This document shows, piece by piece, positions 44,097 through 53,364 of a DNA stretch of 64,000 bases. Numbering within the stretch: the first letter of the stretch is position 1; each line of letters starts with the position of its first letter. The notes under the pieces were generated by a model. That model was not told the DNA's origin. It searched no databases and saw nothing but the letters and a program-made list of their open reading frames with translations. Source of the stretch: [Clostridium] scindens (GTDB lineage: Bacteria; Bacillota; Clostridia; Lachnospirales; Lachnospiraceae); the NCBI RefSeq assembly GCF_019597925.1, contig NZ_CP080442.1:3797501-3861500 (forward strand). The letters run 5' to 3'. The translations under genes and the position numbers were made by a program.

Positions 44097-44957
44097 CTAT
44101 TCGTAGTATTTCAAAAGCGCCTGCATGCCAGCCTCGTTAAGGCCCGCATCCGCCAGCCTCTCATATTCATGTAGAATATCTTTAAGAACCGGCAGGTCGA
44201 GCGAGATCGCATCTGCTTCTTTAGCAGCAATGCGCATATCCTTTACAAAATGCTTTATAAAGAACCCGGCGCTAAAGTCTCCCTCCAGCATCTTCGGACC
44301 ATTAATATCCAATTGCCTGCTGGCAGCCGCGCCTGTAGATACGGCCCTGTAATAGGCATCCGTATTCAGGTCATGGGCTTTGGCGTACGCCACCGACTCG
44401 GCCATGCCGGCCAGTATGCCCGCAAGCAGAATCTGGTTTGCCATCTTTGTATGCTGGCCACTTCCAATCGGACCCTGATAGTTTATATTGGAGCCCATGC
44501 AGGAAAGCACCTTGCGACACGCTTCGCAGTCCTCTTCTTCGCCGCCTGCCAGAATCGACAGAATTCCATCTCTGGCTCCCGTATCTCCGCCGGTTACTGG
44601 CGCGTCCATAAAATGAAGGCCCCGTTCCTTCGCCTTTTGGAAGATGATTTTTTCAAGGCTTGGCTCCGTAGTGGTCATATCAACCAGATACGTTCCTTCA
44701 TCCGCATTCTCTATGATTCCGCCTTTCCCCAGATATAGCGCCTCCACAACAGCCGGAGTCGTCACCATCGTGATAACTGCATCCTGCTTCTTCACGGTAT
44801 CTGCCAGGCTGCCCCTGTAAAAGGCTCCTTCCTCCACCAGATCTTCTACCGCCTCGCTTCTTACATCATATACCGTCATCTCATATCCATTTCGCATCAG
44901 ATTGCGAATCATCCATTTACCCATGATTCCCGCACCAATAAATGCTATTTTCTCCAT
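44097..44957 (-). CDS. 3-hydroxyisobutyrate dehydrogenase-like NAD(P) oxidoreductase
   Basis: A 286-residue member of the beta-hydroxyacid dehydrogenase family. The Rossmann motif is FIGAGIMGKWMIRNLM, the substrate loop DAPVTGGDTGARDGILSI, and the catalytic Lys is in GSGQHTKMANQIL. Close relatives reduce tartronate semialdehyde or oxidise 3-hydroxyisobutyrate and gamma-hydroxybutyrate. It is the last gene of the left catabolic operon, after EtfA. A role in oxidising a hydroxyacid released from an acyl-CoA, or in reducing tartronate semialdehyde, is possible. The substrate is not readable from sequence. Confidence 0.85.
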   Translation of the reverse strand: MEKIAFIGAGIMGKWMIRNLMRNGYEMTVYDVRSEAVEDLVEEGAFYRGSLADTVKKQDAVITMVTTPAVVEALYLGKGGIIENADEGTYLVDMTTTEPSLEKIIFQKAKERGLHFMDAPVTGGDTGARDGILSILAGGEEEDCEACRKVLSCMGSNINYQGPIGSGQHTKMANQILLAGILAGMAESVAYAKAHDLNTDAYYRAVSTGAAASRQLDINGPKMLEGDFSAGFFIKHFVKDMRIAAKEADAISLDLPVLKDILHEYERLADAGLNEAGMQALLKYYE

Positions 44958-45000
44958 ATTGCCTTCCTCCTCAAACTTGAAGCCTTCTCTGCTATCCTAT

Positions 45001-46041
45001 CTAGATAACTACTTCCTCTTTTGTATCAATGGCTTCTATCATCGCCGGGATTACTTCATTAAGATCTCCCACAATTCCAAAATCACACACTTTAAAGATA
45101 GGAGCGGCCGCATCCTTATTAATTGCAACAATGTACTTTGATTCCTCCATGCCAGCCAGATGCTGGATCGCGCCAGAGATGCCGCAGGCAATGTAGAGCC
45201 CGGGCCTAACTGTAGTGCCTGTCTGCCCGACCTGATGGCTGGCATCAATCCAGCCTGCGTCCACGGCTGCCCTGGAGGATCCTACTTCTCCACCCAGTTT
45301 CTCCGCCAAGGCCCGAATCAGCCCAAATCCTTCCGGACTTTTTACGCCCCGGCCGCCGGATACGATAATTTCTGCCTCTGTCAAGTTCACCGCCTTCTTC
45401 TTTTCTTTCATGATTTCCAGCAGTTCTACCCGGATATCACTGGCTTCCAATTCGGGGGTAAGTTCCAGGATCTTTCCGTATGCTTCCGGGCTGCTCTTTG
45501 CTTTTTCCATTACGCCGGGCCGCACGGTAGACATCTGCGGACGATTCCTTGGACATATGATGGTTGCCATTAAGTTGCCTCCAAAAGCCGGTCTTGTCAT
45601 TAATAACTTTCCATCCTCTTTGTCAATTTCTAATCTGGTGCAGTCAGCAGTCAGTCCCGTCCCGATTCGCGCCGCTATTCTGGGTCCCACATCCCTTCCA
45701 ATACTAGTGGCCCCAACAAGCACGATCTCCGGCTTTTGCTGAAGAATCGCATCCGAGATAGCCTTCGCATATCCCTCCGTGGAGAAATGCTTTAACAGCG
45801 GATGCTTCAGATAAAAGATGCCATCTACGTGATAATGGAGTAGTTTTGCTATTTCTTCATCAATGTCATATCCTGGTACCGCCACATACAATTTTTTCCC
45901 GGCCTCATCCGCCAGTTTTCTTCCTTCTCCTATCAGTTCAAGCGTAACCGGATGAAGTTTTCCTTCTCTTTGCTCGCCAATCACCCAGATATCCTGATAT
46001 TCGTCCAGATTAATGTCTTGATTCACTTTTGCTCTTGCCAT
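45001..46041 (-). CDS. etfA: Electron transfer flavoprotein alpha subunit
   Basis: A 346-residue EtfA (FixB-like). The N-terminal part is QDIWVIGEQREGKLHPVTLE, and the C-terminal FAD site has VSGGRGVKSPEGFGL, GSSRAAVDAGWIDASHQVGQTG, YIACGISGAIQHLAGM and INKDAAAPIF. No ferredoxin domain is attached. With EtfB it takes electrons from, or gives them to, the acyl-CoA dehydrogenase encoded two genes upstream. It lies 11 nt after EtfB. Confidence 0.94.
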   Translation of the reverse strand: MARAKVNQDINLDEYQDIWVIGEQREGKLHPVTLELIGEGRKLADEAGKKLYVAVPGYDIDEEIAKLLHYHVDGIFYLKHPLLKHFSTEGYAKAISDAILQQKPEIVLVGATSIGRDVGPRIAARIGTGLTADCTRLEIDKEDGKLLMTRPAFGGNLMATIICPRNRPQMSTVRPGVMEKAKSSPEAYGKILELTPELEASDIRVELLEIMKEKKKAVNLTEAEIIVSGGRGVKSPEGFGLIRALAEKLGGEVGSSRAAVDAGWIDASHQVGQTGTTVRPGLYIACGISGAIQHLAGMEESKYIVAINKDAAAPIFKVCDFGIVGDLNEVIPAMIEAIDTKEEVVI

Positions 46042-46052
46042 ATCCGTTCCTC

Positions 46053-46844
46053 CTATATCAGTTTCAGGCTTGAAAGTTTATCTACAAGCATAACCGCCTT
46101 CTCTTTCCCGTTTAGCCCTTCCATCATCTCTGTATGCTTCTCCTTTATGGGTACAAATGACCGGAATACATTGGTCGGAGAGCCTTTCAGCCCGATCTGG
46201 GTGTGATCTATATCCAAATCATCAAGCGCCAGCGTGCCAATCACATCCTCTCCATCATAATATTTGAATATACTGCTAATCTTAGGATACCTAGGCTGGT
46301 TCAATTCCTTGATCGCCGTAAAAAGAACCGGCCCTTTGACTGCCATCCGATAACTGCCAGTCTCTGTATGCCTGATAACTTCAAATCCCCCGGGGCCCAT
46401 CTTTATTTCTTTTACATATGTAATCTGCGGAATTCCCAGAAATTCAGCGATTTCCGGCCCTACTTGGGCTGTATCCCCGTCGATCGCCTGCCGTCCGCAG
46501 AATATTGCATCGTATGGCCCCGTCTTTTCTATGGCTGCTGCCATGATCGTCGCCGTCGCCCATGTGTCGGATCCTCCAAAGGCCCGATCCGATACCAGCC
46601 ATGCCTCATCCGCTCCCATCGCCAGCGCCTCTTTTAGCGCGGCTTTCGCTTGCGGCGGCCCCATGCTAAGGACGGTTACACGGGCTTCCTCTTCTTCCTT
46701 TAGTGCCAGGGCTGCTTCAAGGGCATTCTTATCATCCGGGTTGATAATGCTCGGAACTCCTTCCCGGATCAGCGTGCCAGTTTCCTGGTTAATCTTAACT
46801 TCGTTGGTATCCGGTACCTGCTTAACGCATACTGCTATCTTCAT
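46053..46844 (-). CDS. etfB: Electron transfer flavoprotein beta subunit
   Basis: A 263-residue EtfB (FixA-like): MKIAVCVKQVPDTNEVKI, INPDDKNALEAALALKE, MGADEAWLVSD, FCGRQAIDGDTAQVGPEIAEFL. ATG 46844 follows AGGAGGG; the frame is open to 47000 but that part belongs to the acyl-CoA dehydrogenase region. The DGDTAQVGP segment resembles bifurcating-type Etf, but bifurcation cannot be claimed from this alone. Confidence 0.94.
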   Translation of the reverse strand: MKIAVCVKQVPDTNEVKINQETGTLIREGVPSIINPDDKNALEAALALKEEEEARVTVLSMGPPQAKAALKEALAMGADEAWLVSDRAFGGSDTWATATIMAAAIEKTGPYDAIFCGRQAIDGDTAQVGPEIAEFLGIPQITYVKEIKMGPGGFEVIRHTETGSYRMAVKGPVLFTAIKELNQPRYPKISSIFKYYDGEDVIGTLALDDLDIDHTQIGLKGSPTNVFRSFVPIKEKHTEMMEGLNGKEKAVMLVDKLSSLKLI

Positions 46845-46854
46845 AATGTCCCTC

Positions 46855-48000
46855 CTATTTGCCCAGCATTGCTCTGGATATAACCACCTTATGGATCTCG
46901 GAAGTACCCTCGTATATTTCTGTAATCTTGGCATCCCGGTACATCCGCTCCAGCGGATAATCCTGCATATAGCCATAGCCGCCATGAATCTGCAGTGCAA
47001 GATTTGTTACAAAGCGGGCATTCTCAGAGGCGTTCAGCTTTGCCATCGCCGCTTCCTTCGTATAGGGCTTACCCGTATCCTTAAGGGATGCCGCATAATA
47101 GACCAGCCATTTGGCTGCTTCCGTCTTTGTCGCCATATCCGCAATGTACCACTGGATTCCTTGCAGTTTTGCAATCGGCTTGCCAAACTGGACTCTTTCC
47201 TTTGCATACTTGACTGCCAGTTCCAGGGCTTCCTCCGCCAATCCTAGGGCCTGGGCGCCCACGCCGATTCTTGCGCCATCCAGCGCCGACATGGCAATCC
47301 CAAATCCTTTTCCTTCTTTTCCTACCAGATTCTCTTTCGGTACCCTACAGTTGTCAAAGATAAGTTCTGCCGTCTCTGAGGCATGGATACCCATTTTCTC
47401 TTCGACTTTTCCTACGCCAAAGCCGGGAGTCCCTTTCTCTACTAGGATACAGCTCATTCCTTTCAGCCCCTTCTTCGGATCCGTCAGGGCAAATACCAGA
47501 ACCACATCCGCCTGGCTGCCTCCCGATATAAAGCACTTGGTTCCATTTAGCACATATTCTCCTGTCTCTTCGTCAAGCATGGCCGTCGTCTTTGCCGCTC
47601 CCGCATCAGACCCGGCATCCGGCTCTGTGAGTGCAAAGGCTCCTAGGCAGCCACCCCTCACAGCCGGGGGAATGAACTTCCTTTTTTGTTCTTCGGATCC
47701 AAAATGCAGCAACACTTGGGGAAAAATAGAATGAATAGACAAGATTGCCGCCGAGGCTGCGCATTTCCTGGCAATCTCAGAAACCACGATAACCTTATCC
47801 ACGTCCGTACCGCCGCATCCGCCATATTCTTCCGGTATTGATATGCCCGTAAGCCCCAGATCTGTCATCTTCTGAAACGTCTCTGATGGAAATACGCCCG
47901 TCTTATCAATCTCTGCAGCAATCGGCTCAATCTCCCGCTCTACGAATTCCCTTACTACCTTCTGCAGCATTCGCTGCCCTTCTGTCAAATTAAAATCCAT
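46855..48000 (-). CDS. Acyl-CoA dehydrogenase (CaiA/Bcd-like)
   Basis: A 381-residue flavoprotein. The motifs are ALTEPDAGSDAGAAKTTA, CFISGGSQADVVLVFAL, ARIGVGAQALGLAEEALELA and the C-terminal LERMYRDAKITEIYEGTSEI, with the catalytic Glu in the short-chain position. It oxidises an acyl-CoA, or reduces an enoyl-CoA, with the EtfAB encoded 10 nt downstream. Together with the CoA-transferase and enoyl-CoA hydratase upstream it forms the same set as CaiA/CaiB/CaiD/FixAB of carnitine reduction. The real substrate is unknown. Confidence 0.92.
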   Translation of the reverse strand: MDFNLTEGQRMLQKVVREFVEREIEPIAAEIDKTGVFPSETFQKMTDLGLTGISIPEEYGGCGGTDVDKVIVVSEIARKCAASAAILSIHSIFPQVLLHFGSEEQKRKFIPPAVRGGCLGAFALTEPDAGSDAGAAKTTAMLDEETGEYVLNGTKCFISGGSQADVVLVFALTDPKKGLKGMSCILVEKGTPGFGVGKVEEKMGIHASETAELIFDNCRVPKENLVGKEGKGFGIAMSALDGARIGVGAQALGLAEEALELAVKYAKERVQFGKPIAKLQGIQWYIADMATKTEAAKWLVYYAASLKDTGKPYTKEAAMAKLNASENARFVTNLALQIHGGYGYMQDYPLERMYRDAKITEIYEGTSEIHKVVISRAMLGK

Positions 48001-48029
48001 ACATTCCTCCTGTCCGATATATGGCAGTT

Positions 48030-49250
48030 CTACGCCTTAACTACCGTTACAATGCCATCATCCATCCATCTCAGGATATCTTCCCGCGGATATCCCAATT
48101 CTGCCAGAATCTCCTCGGAATCTTGTCCCACAAGCGGCGCATCGTAGTCATTTCCTGCCTTGACGCTTCCAAACTTGACCGGCGTTGCCGCATACATCGT
48201 CTTGGTGCCGTCCCGATTGCTGCGCTCCATAATATACTGATTTTCAATCGCCTGTGGATCACTCAGCACATCTTTCACATGCTGTATCCTTTCATGTGCA
48301 ATATCCGCCTTTGTCAGTCTCTCCACCATCTCATCCTGCGTATGCTTCCTAAATTCCTGATCCAGAATTCGAATCAGAACTGCGGCATTCTTCTTCGCTT
48401 CGAGCGTGGTAGATAATCTGTCATCTTCCGCCAGGTCCGCCCTGTCAAGAACCTGATCGCAAAGAATCCTGAAATACCGCTCATGCTCCAGTATGCTTAA
48501 AAATATCCATCTTCCGTCTTTGCACTGATAAGAATTGATTACTGGGGATATGGCTTCTTTCCTGGATTTGGGATATTCATCCTCATATTGGGTGGATGCT
48601 ACCAGGGCGCCTACATTCCAGATGGCCTGCCCGAAAAGAGATACCATTACTTTATCTCCTTTTCCGGTTCTAAGCTTCCGATATAAAGCCGCACAGATTC
48701 CTCCCGCAAGACTGCAGCTGGTCACGCTGTCGCCGAATGCGATTGGCGGATTGATGGGATTTGTATCCCTCTCTGCAATATCCATCATCGCACCACTGCG
48801 CGCCCAATAGGCTACCGTATCAAATCCCGGGTTATCTTTGGCCGGGCCATAATCTCCAAATCCATTTACCTGTGCCCATATCAAATGGGGATGTCTGTCA
48901 CACAGCGACTCATAGTCCAGACCCAGCCGTTTTAATGCTCCGGTTCGATAACTGGTAACCAAGACATCCGATTTTCCCAGCAGACGGTCCATAATCTCTT
49001 TACCTTCTGCTGACTTTAAATTGACGGACAGGCCTCTTTTATTAGAATTATATGTGGTATAAAATGGGTTGCAATCATTGTCGGCGGGGCAGGTCATGCC
49101 TGCCCCCGTCCCCCTTCCCGGATCTCCAAATGCCGGCTCTACCTTGATTACATCGGCACCCCAATCAGCCAGAATCTTTGCCGTTCCGGGACCTGCGACA
49201 AAATATGTCAAGTCTACAACTTTTACGCCCTCTAATGGTTTATTCAGCAT
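48030..49250 (-). CDS. Type III CoA-transferase (CaiB/BaiF family)
   Basis: A 406-residue family III CoA-transferase. The N-terminal LEGVKVVDLTYFVAGPGTAKILADWGADVIKVEP, given here in parts as VKVVDLTYFVAGPG and DWGADVIKVEP, is the family start. The catalytic Asp is in DNPGFDTVAYWARSGAM. ATG 49250 follows GGAGGAG. It moves CoA between carboxylic acids without ATP. It activates the operon's acid substrate from a recycled product CoA, as CaiB and BaiF do in their pathways (family knowledge). Confidence 0.92.
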   Translation of the reverse strand: MLNKPLEGVKVVDLTYFVAGPGTAKILADWGADVIKVEPAFGDPGRGTGAGMTCPADNDCNPFYTTYNSNKRGLSVNLKSAEGKEIMDRLLGKSDVLVTSYRTGALKRLGLDYESLCDRHPHLIWAQVNGFGDYGPAKDNPGFDTVAYWARSGAMMDIAERDTNPINPPIAFGDSVTSCSLAGGICAALYRKLRTGKGDKVMVSLFGQAIWNVGALVASTQYEDEYPKSRKEAISPVINSYQCKDGRWIFLSILEHERYFRILCDQVLDRADLAEDDRLSTTLEAKKNAAVLIRILDQEFRKHTQDEMVERLTKADIAHERIQHVKDVLSDPQAIENQYIMERSNRDGTKTMYAATPVKFGSVKAGNDYDAPLVGQDSEEILAELGYPREDILRWMDDGIVTVVKA

Positions 49251-49270
49251 AATGCTCCTCCGTCCTGCCA

Positions 49271-50074
49271 CTATCTGTTGCGAAACTTTGCCTTTCTTTT
49301 CTCCAGAAATGCTTCCATTCCTTCTTGTTTATCATCTGTTCCAAACGTTATGCCGGCGATATCCTTCTCCAGCTCCAGCCCCTTTCCCAGATCCATGTCC
49401 GCGCCCTTCGTGATCGCGACCTTTGCATACCGGACTGCCATTGGCGCTTTCTCCGCGATCAGCCTCATGATATCCATCGTTTCTTCTTCCAGCCGTTCTC
49501 CTGGCACAACCTTATTTACAAGGCCTATTTCATATGCTTCCTGGGCTTTTACTTTTCGTCCGGTATAGATAAGTTCCTTGGCACGCCCTATTCCTACCAG
49601 TCTTGTCAGCCTCTGGGTTCCGCCAAAACACGGAATCACCCCCAGGTCTACCTCTGGCTGTCCAAATACGGCTTTTTCGGAAGCTATACGGAAATCACAG
49701 GAAAGGGATAATTCGCATCCGCCGCCCAGAGCATACCCGTTCACCGCAGCAATTACTGGCTTTTCCAGCGCCTCGATCCGATTGAAGACCTTCTGTGCAT
49801 AACCTGCATAGTTCCTGGCATCCTCACATTTATAGTCCTTCATCTGTACGATGTCCGCCCCCGCCGCAAAGGCTCTGCCTTCGCCTGTGATGATGACGCC
49901 CAGAATATCCTCCGTATTCTCCAGACTCTCAAATATCAGATCCAGTTCTTCCAGCGTCTTACTGTTCAGCGCATTCAGCGCCTCGGGCCTATTCAATGTA
50001 AGCAGCGCGATCTGCTCTCTCATCTCGCACCGTATGTTGCTTAATTGATTCATGATCTCATAAACTGTTGCCAT
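49271..50074 (-). CDS. Enoyl-CoA hydratase/isomerase (crotonase family)
   Basis: A 267-residue crotonase-fold protein. The oxyanion-hole parts are ITGEGRAFAAGADIVQMKDY and NGYALGGGCELSLSCDFRIA. The two positions usually held by catalytic Glu are in GGGCELS and FGQPEVDLG. ATG 50074 follows GGGAGGG. It hydrates an enoyl-CoA or removes water from a hydroxyacyl-CoA (the CaiD role). It follows iolN by 27 nt and so is probably co-transcribed with the inositol-type genes. Confidence 0.9.
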   Translation of the reverse strand: MATVYEIMNQLSNIRCEMREQIALLTLNRPEALNALNSKTLEELDLIFESLENTEDILGVIITGEGRAFAAGADIVQMKDYKCEDARNYAGYAQKVFNRIEALEKPVIAAVNGYALGGGCELSLSCDFRIASEKAVFGQPEVDLGVIPCFGGTQRLTRLVGIGRAKELIYTGRKVKAQEAYEIGLVNKVVPGERLEEETMDIMRLIAEKAPMAVRYAKVAITKGADMDLGKGLELEKDIAGITFGTDDKQEGMEAFLEKRKAKFRNR

Positions 50075-50101
50075 AGCATTCCCTCCCAAGCCCTGTCTAT
50101 C

Positions 50102-51217
50102 CTACAGATGCTCATAGAATCCTGTGCGTTTTAACGTATCAATCGGCTGCCACCCTTCGCTTCCCGGCTCCTTCAGGCAAGGCTCTATCTCCTCTTCCTT
50201 GCGCATGGTCACCTTTTCCGTCGGAGGAACCGTACCTGCAGGATAGGCCTCTAGTATCTCTTCGCAAAGAATCGTAAGATACCTGAGGATCGCCGCAATC
50301 GGACGCTTTCCTTTCTGGGCCGTGGCAATGGATGGCGTGCCAATCACGCCGCCGGGCGTGGCTTTCCATTCAATCGTATTATGTCCTTGGCTCTGCGCCC
50401 AGGTGGCTCCGCGGCGGAGGGTATCGCAGGACTTATCAATCCATCCGTCCGGAAGAAGTGGCTCGCCCCATGCATCTTTTACCGCGCTCATATCGATCAT
50501 GTCCTTGAACATCAATAAGCCGCAGGCTGTCTCAGCCTCATCCGCATGGACGAAATGGGTTTCCATACTGTCTTTTTTATGTACCGGAATAAAGAATTCC
50601 CTTACTGCCCGATGCCATTCTACCAGCTGGTAGATGCCCGGCAGCTGATATCGCTTGCAGAATTCCTGAATCGCTCCTTCCAGATTCCAGGTCTGCCCAT
50701 GGTTATTTACGAGAATAATCTTGCGGTAGCCGTCATTCCATAGCCCTGCCATCATGGCAATCACGCTCTCTTTGACAACATCATCCGGCATAATGACCGT
50801 GCCGGGCATTCCAATATGATGATACGGATGTCCGCCATAATTCAGAGGGCTGAACGCAAGATTGACTTCGCATCCTTTTTTGGCAGTATACCTTCTGACG
50901 CCTTCGATAATCTGGCTGGCATTAAAGGTATCAAGGCCCGTATTCAGATGCATCCCATGATTCTCCGTTGATCCGATCGGTACCAGCACGATATCGTTCT
51001 TACGGCGTTTTTCAATCTGCTGGCATCGGGGCGTATTCTGGATATAGCATCCTGGCGTTCCTAATTCGGAAGGGGAGGGAATCTCATATTCAGACAGAAT
51101 TGCATCTATCTCCTCTTCGCTGGCATCCCAGATTTCCTTTTTCATTCTCCCTACCTTTGTATCCTCGAATACGATTGACGGGGTCTCTTCCACTGTGTAC
51201 CACTTTGTTTCCTGCAT
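50102..51217 (-). CDS. iolN: Creatininase-family hydrolase, 3-dehydro-scyllo-inosose hydrolase-like
   Basis: A 371-residue metal-dependent hydrolase of the creatininase fold. Metal-site segments: VPIGSTENHGMHLNTGLDT, NYGGHPYHHIGMPGTV, LVNNHGQTWNLEGAI and METHFVHADEAETACGLLM. In Thermotoga, IolN opens the ring of the diketo-inositol made by IolG and IolM to give 5-keto-L-gluconate (established for TM0412-TM0416). Here iolG, iolM and iolO homologues are all in the same locus, which supports the call. An N-terminal extension of about 70 residues precedes the core. Confidence 0.78.
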   Translation of the reverse strand: MQETKWYTVEETPSIVFEDTKVGRMKKEIWDASEEEIDAILSEYEIPSPSELGTPGCYIQNTPRCQQIEKRRKNDIVLVPIGSTENHGMHLNTGLDTFNASQIIEGVRRYTAKKGCEVNLAFSPLNYGGHPYHHIGMPGTVIMPDDVVKESVIAMMAGLWNDGYRKIILVNNHGQTWNLEGAIQEFCKRYQLPGIYQLVEWHRAVREFFIPVHKKDSMETHFVHADEAETACGLLMFKDMIDMSAVKDAWGEPLLPDGWIDKSCDTLRRGATWAQSQGHNTIEWKATPGGVIGTPSIATAQKGKRPIAAILRYLTILCEEILEAYPAGTVPPTEKVTMRKEEEIEPCLKEPGSEGWQPIDTLKRTGFYEHL

Positions 51218-51240
51218 AATTTTATCCTCCTTAATAATAA

Positions 51241-52302
51241 TTAATTTACCAGCATATAACCTCTGATCAGGGCAGCCAGTTCCGCATATCCATCCAGAAA
51301 TGATTTCAGGGTCTTCCTTGTTGCGCCATAGTCATCAAATTCCTCAGCCGCCATGCCATCCTCATCGTATGCTTTGCGGAAATCTTCGAATCGCTCATAC
51401 AGCGTGTCAACATATTCTTGTCTTACAGGGTTGTCTATTCTGTTCTCTACGGCGATCCTGCTGCTATTAATCTTCTTCTGCCATCCATATGCGATCGTAA
51501 GCACCAGGTCGCCGCCAATAAATTCGCTCCAATGATAATGATTTCTCAGCGCTCCGAATAGAAGACGGGTATGATACTTTCTCTCCTGATAGATTCTATA
51601 TGCCTTTTTCGCCACCGCTACGCCTGCCCATTCATAGCATTCCGGATCAATCAGTTCTCCGGACGCCTTGCCTACATCCTTAATCCAGTCATCCGTACGC
51701 CCTACCATGATCGTACACACCGGCGTCATTCCTTCTGTACCACGTCCCTCGGCCTTACGGCGGTCAAGCCCGCGTTCCACCGCCTCTGCCACCGCGATTG
51801 CCTGCGGCACCGTAAAACTTACGGTGGCATTAATATTCACACCCTGATAGGTTGCTTCCTCAATCGCTTCGATTCCTGCTTTTGTGACAGGTATCTTAAC
51901 TTGAATGTTAGGCGCCAGAGTACTAAAGTGAACCGCCTGCTCCGTGATCTTTTCTGCATTGCGGTAATACTTTGGGTTGGTCTGCATGGACAGACGCCCT
52001 TTTTGTCCTTTGTACTCCTCGAACGCTGGCAGCAGCAGTTTTGCGCCTTTGCATGCCATCTCTTCAATCAGCTTCCAGGCGATCTCATCCTCTGTGGAAT
52101 CCGCCATCTCCCGAATCAGTTCATGGATTCTTCCTTCCCATAAAGGCATCTCCTTCTTTAAGACATTAAGGACGATGCTTGGATTGGTAGTTGCCCCAAC
52201 TGCTCCATTTCCAATCGCATAGTTCAATTCTTCGATGGAGCACGAGTCATTCCACACATCCGTTTTTCCTGTCTGGGATGTCAAGTATAATGGTGTTTTC
52301 AT
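51241..52302 (-). CDS. Transaldolase-family protein
   Basis: A 353-residue TIM-barrel of the transaldolase family: AVGATTNPSIVLNVLKKE, then IQVKIPVTKAGIEAIEEATY with the Schiff-base Lys, and NATVSFTVPQAIAVAEAVERG. ATG 52302 follows AAAGGAGA. It is longer than FSA-type aldolases and its C-terminal 90 residues are divergent. No other pentose-phosphate genes are near. In this operon, between IolN and IolO homologues, it may cleave or transfer from a keto-sugar acid produced by ring opening. That is inference only. Confidence 0.8.
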   Translation of the reverse strand: MKTPLYLTSQTGKTDVWNDSCSIEELNYAIGNGAVGATTNPSIVLNVLKKEMPLWEGRIHELIREMADSTEDEIAWKLIEEMACKGAKLLLPAFEEYKGQKGRLSMQTNPKYYRNAEKITEQAVHFSTLAPNIQVKIPVTKAGIEAIEEATYQGVNINATVSFTVPQAIAVAEAVERGLDRRKAEGRGTEGMTPVCTIMVGRTDDWIKDVGKASGELIDPECYEWAGVAVAKKAYRIYQERKYHTRLLFGALRNHYHWSEFIGGDLVLTIAYGWQKKINSSRIAVENRIDNPVRQEYVDTLYERFEDFRKAYDEDGMAAEEFDDYGATRKTLKSFLDGYAELAALIRGYMLVN

Positions 52303-52329
52303 TCTTCTTTCTCCTTTCATCTGTCTGGC

Positions 52330-53160
52330 CTAAACTTCTAAAAGATACTTAAGTCCTTCTCTTGCCGCTGTAATCCCATCCGGAATCCTCAGGCACTCAA
52401 GGCTTACATAACCTTCATATCCAAGATCGGCCAGCGCGTCAAAGACCGGTTTAAGTTCAACATGTCCTGCCCCCGGATACATGCGGTTGCTGTCCGCAAT
52501 ATGGAAATATCCCAATGCATCGATATTTTTCCTGATACTATCTTCGATCGACGCCTCTTCTATATTCATATGGAAAACATCCATAAGAACCTTGGTAGCT
52601 GGCAATTCATAACGCCGGATAAAGTCCGTAATCTCTCCAGCCTTATTCATGTAGTTGCTCTCATACCGGTTGATGGCCTCCAGCATCAGCGTTACTCCCT
52701 TTTTCTTTGCGTAATCTGCCGCCTGCCTCAGATTCTCTGCCAGAACCGCTTCCCATCGGTCATATTCTTCCATATCCTTGATATCGCCTTTCAGACGCCC
52801 TATCAGAAGGCAGCTGTCTATCCTGGCTGCAAGGTCGACGAACCGTTTCAGCCGCTCTACCGCTTCTCTTTGTATCTTTTCATCTTCATGAATCAGGCAA
52901 AGTCCTTCTTTTGCGTATGCAAGCCCAGTCGCGATCCCGGAGATTTTGATGTTGTATTTTTTGCATGTGGCCTTTAATTCTTCAACATTAACGGTTTCAG
53001 GATTCTGAACATGGATCTCCAAAGCCGGATATCCTATCTCTGCTGCCAATCTTACATTTTCTATTAACTCATCCGTCAGTAGGACCGGCTCATTCCTGGC
53101 CGGATTGACTGAGCTTGCTACGCTGAACTTGAATCTGGCCTTCTTTCTCTCTTCGTCCAT
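52330..53160 (-). CDS. iolO: 5-keto-L-gluconate epimerase-like TIM barrel
   Basis: A 276-residue xylose-isomerase-like TIM barrel. The metal/substrate residues lie in LEAINRYESNYMN, MDVFHMNIEEAS, FHIADSNRMYPGAGHVELK and VSLECL. This pattern closely fits IolO of Thermotoga maritima, which converts 5-keto-L-gluconate to D-tagaturonate. It is the first gene of the left operon, right after the predicted regulated promoter. Other sugar-phosphate isomerase/epimerase activities cannot be excluded. Confidence 0.78.
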   Translation of the reverse strand: MDEERKKARFKFSVASSVNPARNEPVLLTDELIENVRLAAEIGYPALEIHVQNPETVNVEELKATCKKYNIKISGIATGLAYAKEGLCLIHEDEKIQREAVERLKRFVDLAARIDSCLLIGRLKGDIKDMEEYDRWEAVLAENLRQAADYAKKKGVTLMLEAINRYESNYMNKAGEITDFIRRYELPATKVLMDVFHMNIEEASIEDSIRKNIDALGYFHIADSNRMYPGAGHVELKPVFDALADLGYEGYVSLECLRIPDGITAAREGLKYLLEV

Positions 53161-53202
53161 ATAATGCTCCTCCTTTAATTGAGATTCATATCATTCGATG
53201 TA

Positions 53203-53243
53203 TTGTATGCAATAAGTATACAATTACGCTTTTGTTTTGTCAA
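53203..53243 (-). promoter_or_regulatory. Promoter and palindromic operator of the left catabolic operon
   Basis: Minus-strand TTGACA (53238-53243), 17 bases, TATACT (53215-53220): a near-consensus promoter. A palindrome overlaps the -10 box: TTGTATGC (53203-53210), five bases, GTATACAA (53216-53223), with seven of eight pairs matching. A further GTATAC (53346-53351) and a GTATA (53361-53365) lie upstream. GTATAC-type sites fit a GntR/FCD repressor, and the gene at 43371 is the candidate. Confidence 0.7.
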
Positions 53244-53364
53244 CGAATTTACTATATTATTAAGCGTTTTGTGGCAGTTGTACAAATTATCTTTCAATTA
53301 TTCGTGAATTATTTTTAAATTATTTATTTTTATAAAATACTAAAAGTATACATTATGTTTGTAT

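Noticed and set aside
46844..47000. Extended N-terminus of EtfB
   Set aside because: The extra residues lie inside the acyl-CoA dehydrogenase gene; ATG 46844 gives the normal MKIAVCVK start.
44097..50074. Carnitine (cai) operon
   Set aside because: CaiA-, CaiB-, CaiD- and FixAB-like genes are present, but no carnitine transporter or CoA-ligase is next to them and they continue an inositol-type operon.
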